A stretch of 5,368 nt of DNA, from positions 1-5,368 of the forward strand of contig JAZKFP010000116.1 in the NCBI GenBank assembly GCA_040386355.1, read 5' to 3'. This stretch comes from JAZKFP01 sp040386355 (lineage in GTDB: Bacteria; Pseudomonadota; Gammaproteobacteria; Pseudomonadales; UBA6940). Numbering within the stretch: position 1 is the first letter of the stretch; each line of letters starts with the position of its first letter. This document shows, piece by piece, positions 4,564 to 5,368 of the stretch. Made by a program: the position numbers and the translations under genes. The notes beneath the pieces are model-generated. The model saw only the letters and a program-made list of their open reading frames with translations. It had not been told where the DNA came from and did not search any database.

Positions 4564-4939
4564 GCGCATAACAAAATTTTCTATTGATGCGACTGGCTGC
4601 AGAAAATAGGTTGGCAGTTTTGACATTTTGTTAACCTGTTTGACAGGGAAATTAAATTTGACAATCAGTTAAGCGACCTGACGTGACTGTCTCTTAACGG
4701 CCGAAAATATTCATTAACGCTCCATATCTAAACGACAAGTTTGTCACGTTGCTGACGATCACCAAAATATACTGGGGACATAAGCGGGTCGATGTTAATG
4801 TACCATCAGTGTCCGCTTTATGGCAGCTTGATTAATTGGTGTTTTCTTAAAAAGAAAAACTACAATCGCCTTTGGCGACCGGCATTTTAAGTGTATTGTT
4901 TATTTGAAGTGTCCCGCCAGTGTCCCATGGCCTAGACGT
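4564..4939. other. Non-coding stretch between methyltransferase and tRNA terminator
   Basis: No open frame of note. It holds imperfect inverted repeats, CATAAGCGG at 4779-4787 against CCGCTTTATG at 4813-4822, in a block that also contains GGGGACA (4774-4780) and AGTGTCC (4808-4814). It also holds small hairpins CCTGT-TTG-ACAGG (about 4635-4647), GACAA-GT-TTGTC (4734-4745) and TCGCC-TTT-GGCGA (4866-4878). None has a T tract on the plus strand that would end methyltransferase transcription convincingly. The stretch looks like att and flank debris of an integrated element. Confidence 0.5.
4908..4926 (-). repeat. Paired AGTGTCCC repeats, probable arm-type sites beside tRNA-Phe
   Basis: AGTGTCCC occurs at 4908-4915 and 4919-4926, exactly 11 bp apart, with a further AGTGTCC at 4808-4814. 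Read on the minus strand the pair is CATGGGACA...GGGACA, matching CATGGGGCA...GGGGCA at 2944-2963 in spacing and most positions. The pair lies about 50 bp from the tRNA 3' end, where the attachment site of a tRNA-Phe-specific element is expected. Confidence 0.45.
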
Positions 4940-4969
4940 AAAAAAGCCCCACATTGCTGTGAGGCTTTT
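4940..4969 (-). terminator. Intrinsic terminator of tRNA-Phe
   Basis: The minus-strand RNA forms AAAAGCCUCACA, a 4-nt loop and UGUGGGGCUUUU: a 12-bp stem with one U-G pair, followed by a run of U (complement of 4940-4945). It begins 6 nt after the CCA end of the tRNA. On the plus strand the hairpin also carries a T run but has a C-A mismatch, so it could work weakly in that direction too. Confidence 0.85.
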
Positions 4970-4975
4970 AAATAC

Positions 4976-5051
4976 TGGTGGCCGGAGCGGGAATCGAACC
5001 TGCGACACGCGGATTTTCAATCCGCTGCTCTACCGACTGAGCTATCCGGCC
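4976..5051 (-). tRNA. tRNA-Phe (anticodon GAA)
   Basis: This is a 76-nt gene with a complete cloverleaf. The 7-bp acceptor stem GGCCGGA/TCCGGCC is followed by discriminator A and encoded CCA (4976-4978). The D arm is GCTC...GAGC, the anticodon stem GCGGA/TCCGC with loop TTGAAAA, and the T arm GGTTCGATTCC-type. The anticodon GAA is at 5016-5018. It decodes UUU and UUC. tRNA genes are frequent targets of tyrosine integrases; the gene is intact, as expected when integration restores its 3' end. It lies downstream of a stable-RNA-type promoter and just before a strong terminator. Confidence 0.97.
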
Positions 5052-5060
5052 AGCTACAGG

Positions 5061-5083
5061 ATAATTATGCGTGACATAATTAT
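5061..5083 (-). other. Perfect 9-bp inverted repeat in the tRNA-Phe leader
   Basis: ATAATTATG and CATAATTAT flank the 5-nt centre CGTGA. It lies between the promoter and the mature 5' end, 10-32 nt upstream of the tRNA. In RNA it would form an AU-rich hairpin that might guide 5' processing of the precursor; as DNA it could be a binding dyad. Confidence 0.5.
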
Positions 5084-5096
5084 TTGCAAGTCGCGC

Positions 5097-5102
5097 ATTA
5101 TA
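5097..5102 (-). promoter_or_regulatory. -10 box of the tRNA-Phe promoter
   Basis: The minus strand carries a perfect TATAAT followed by a GC-rich discriminator GCGCGAC (complement of 5090-5096), the hallmark of stringently controlled stable-RNA promoters. The -35 region is weak (GTGTAA at 17-bp spacing). Transcription would start about 40 nt before the mature tRNA. Confidence 0.6.
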
Positions 5103-5188
5103 GCAAACTTAATCTGAATTTACACAGCCAACTGCAATTTAATTCAAACTAAAGTGTTAAGTTAAATTTCGGCCTGTTTAAATTAATC

Positions 5189-5217
5189 GTGTAAAGTTAA
5201 TTTAATTGTTTTATGAT
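5189..5217 (+). promoter_or_regulatory. Possible promoter of the LysM-protein gene
   Basis: TATGAT (5212-5217, 5 of 6 to consensus) is preceded at 17 bp by the poor -35 GTGTAA (5189-5194). It lies about 90 bp upstream of the start codon. An 11-bp palindrome GTGCATTGCAC (5254-5264) in the resulting leader may be an operator or a small hairpin. The region is AT-rich, so the match is weak evidence. Confidence 0.3.
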
Positions 5218-5307
5218 GATATTAGCAATAAAAAAAACTGTTACTAACCAGCAGTGCATTGCACGTTCGAATAGCATCAATTCAATTAAAATTAAAAGGA
5301 GTTTAAT

Positions 5308-5368
5308 ATGGGAATGTTTTCATTTATTAAAGAAGCGGGCGAAAAATTATTTGGCATTGGCGAAGCAA
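5308..5368 (+). CDS. kbp: LysM/BON-domain protein, Kbp (YgaU) type, 5' end only
   Basis: Only 20 codons are inside the window: MGMFSFIKEAGEKLFGIGEA. The N-terminus closely resembles E. coli Kbp/YgaU (MGLFNFVKDAGEKLW), a small soluble protein with a BON domain followed by a LysM domain that binds potassium. Neither domain is visible here, so the call rests on this signature alone. The start is secure: AAGGAG at 5296-5301 with a 6-nt spacer. The gene diverges from tRNA-Phe and looks like resident chromosome flanking the integrated DNA. Confidence 0.7.
   Translation, partial: MGMFSFIKEAGEKLFGIGEA

Noticed and set aside
3247..4691. Methyltransferase carried on an insertion sequence or transposon
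   Set aside because: There is no transposase, and the flanking repeats are short and direct, not terminal inverted repeats with target duplications.
4866..4878. TCGCC-TTT-GGCGA hairpin as methyltransferase terminator
   Set aside because: It is 300 bp after the stop codon and has no T tract following on the plus strand.
4920..5117. Plus-strand 65-codon frame covering the tRNA gene
   Set aside because: It is an artefact of the tRNA-Phe gene and its terminator read on the opposite strand.

Overview
The window looks like the tRNA-proximal end of a horizontally acquired element in a gammaproteobacterium. Two things at the right edge read as resident chromosome: a canonical tRNA-Phe(GAA) with encoded CCA, and the first 20 codons of a Kbp/YgaU-type LysM protein (MGMFSFIKEAGEKLFG...). 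Everything left of about 4930 has the character of integrated DNA: a tyrosine integrase, small excisionase/AlpA-like regulators, AT-rich genes of unknown function, att-like repeats and an isolated polysaccharide-type methyltransferase. The genus cannot be fixed from the sequence; a marine-type gammaproteobacterium is a guess.

Layout. Positions 1-817 (minus strand) hold a run of three very small genes: a 70-aa AlpA-like regulator (527-739), an 84-aa winged-helix/excisionase-like protein (204-458) and a third gene cut by the left edge (1-135). Each is preceded by an intrinsic-terminator-like hairpin with a T tract, a few bases upstream of its ribosome binding site. A fourth hairpin (818-839) sits in the leader behind a sigma70-like promoter (882-910). 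Two hairpins are a 34-bp perfect repeat, and the third keeps the fold through two compensatory base-pair changes. All four lie inside frames that are open on the transcribed strand; three run in frame into the next gene, and two of those start inside the previous gene's stop codon (ATGA). This is the most unusual part of the window and could be a serial, translation-coupled attenuation system.

Positions 960-2809 (minus) hold a likely two-gene operon: a complete tyrosine integrase, then, 5 nt after its stop codon, a 261-aa protein of unknown function with an N-terminal helix-turn-helix-like segment. Upstream of the integrase are a candidate promoter with an operator-like inverted repeat and a cluster of TGGG(G)CA repeats typical of integrase arm-type sites.

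Positions 2985-3441 are non-coding and probably contain an element boundary. A single plus-strand gene follows (3442-4563, TTG start): a SAM-dependent methyltransferase with a C-terminal heptad-repeat coiled coil and an STSWR.TAPLR tail, as found on enzymes of surface-polysaccharide clusters. Its coiled-coil region contains an out-of-frame 20-bp tandem duplication, so loss of one copy would truncate the protein at residue 310.

Positions 4564-4939 are non-coding, with a second set of 11-bp-spaced arm-like repeats beside the tRNA. The integrase is not the gene nearest the tRNA, and arm-like repeats occur on both sides of the methyltransferase. Two successive integrations at tRNA-Phe, or one rearranged island, are therefore more likely than a single simple insertion.
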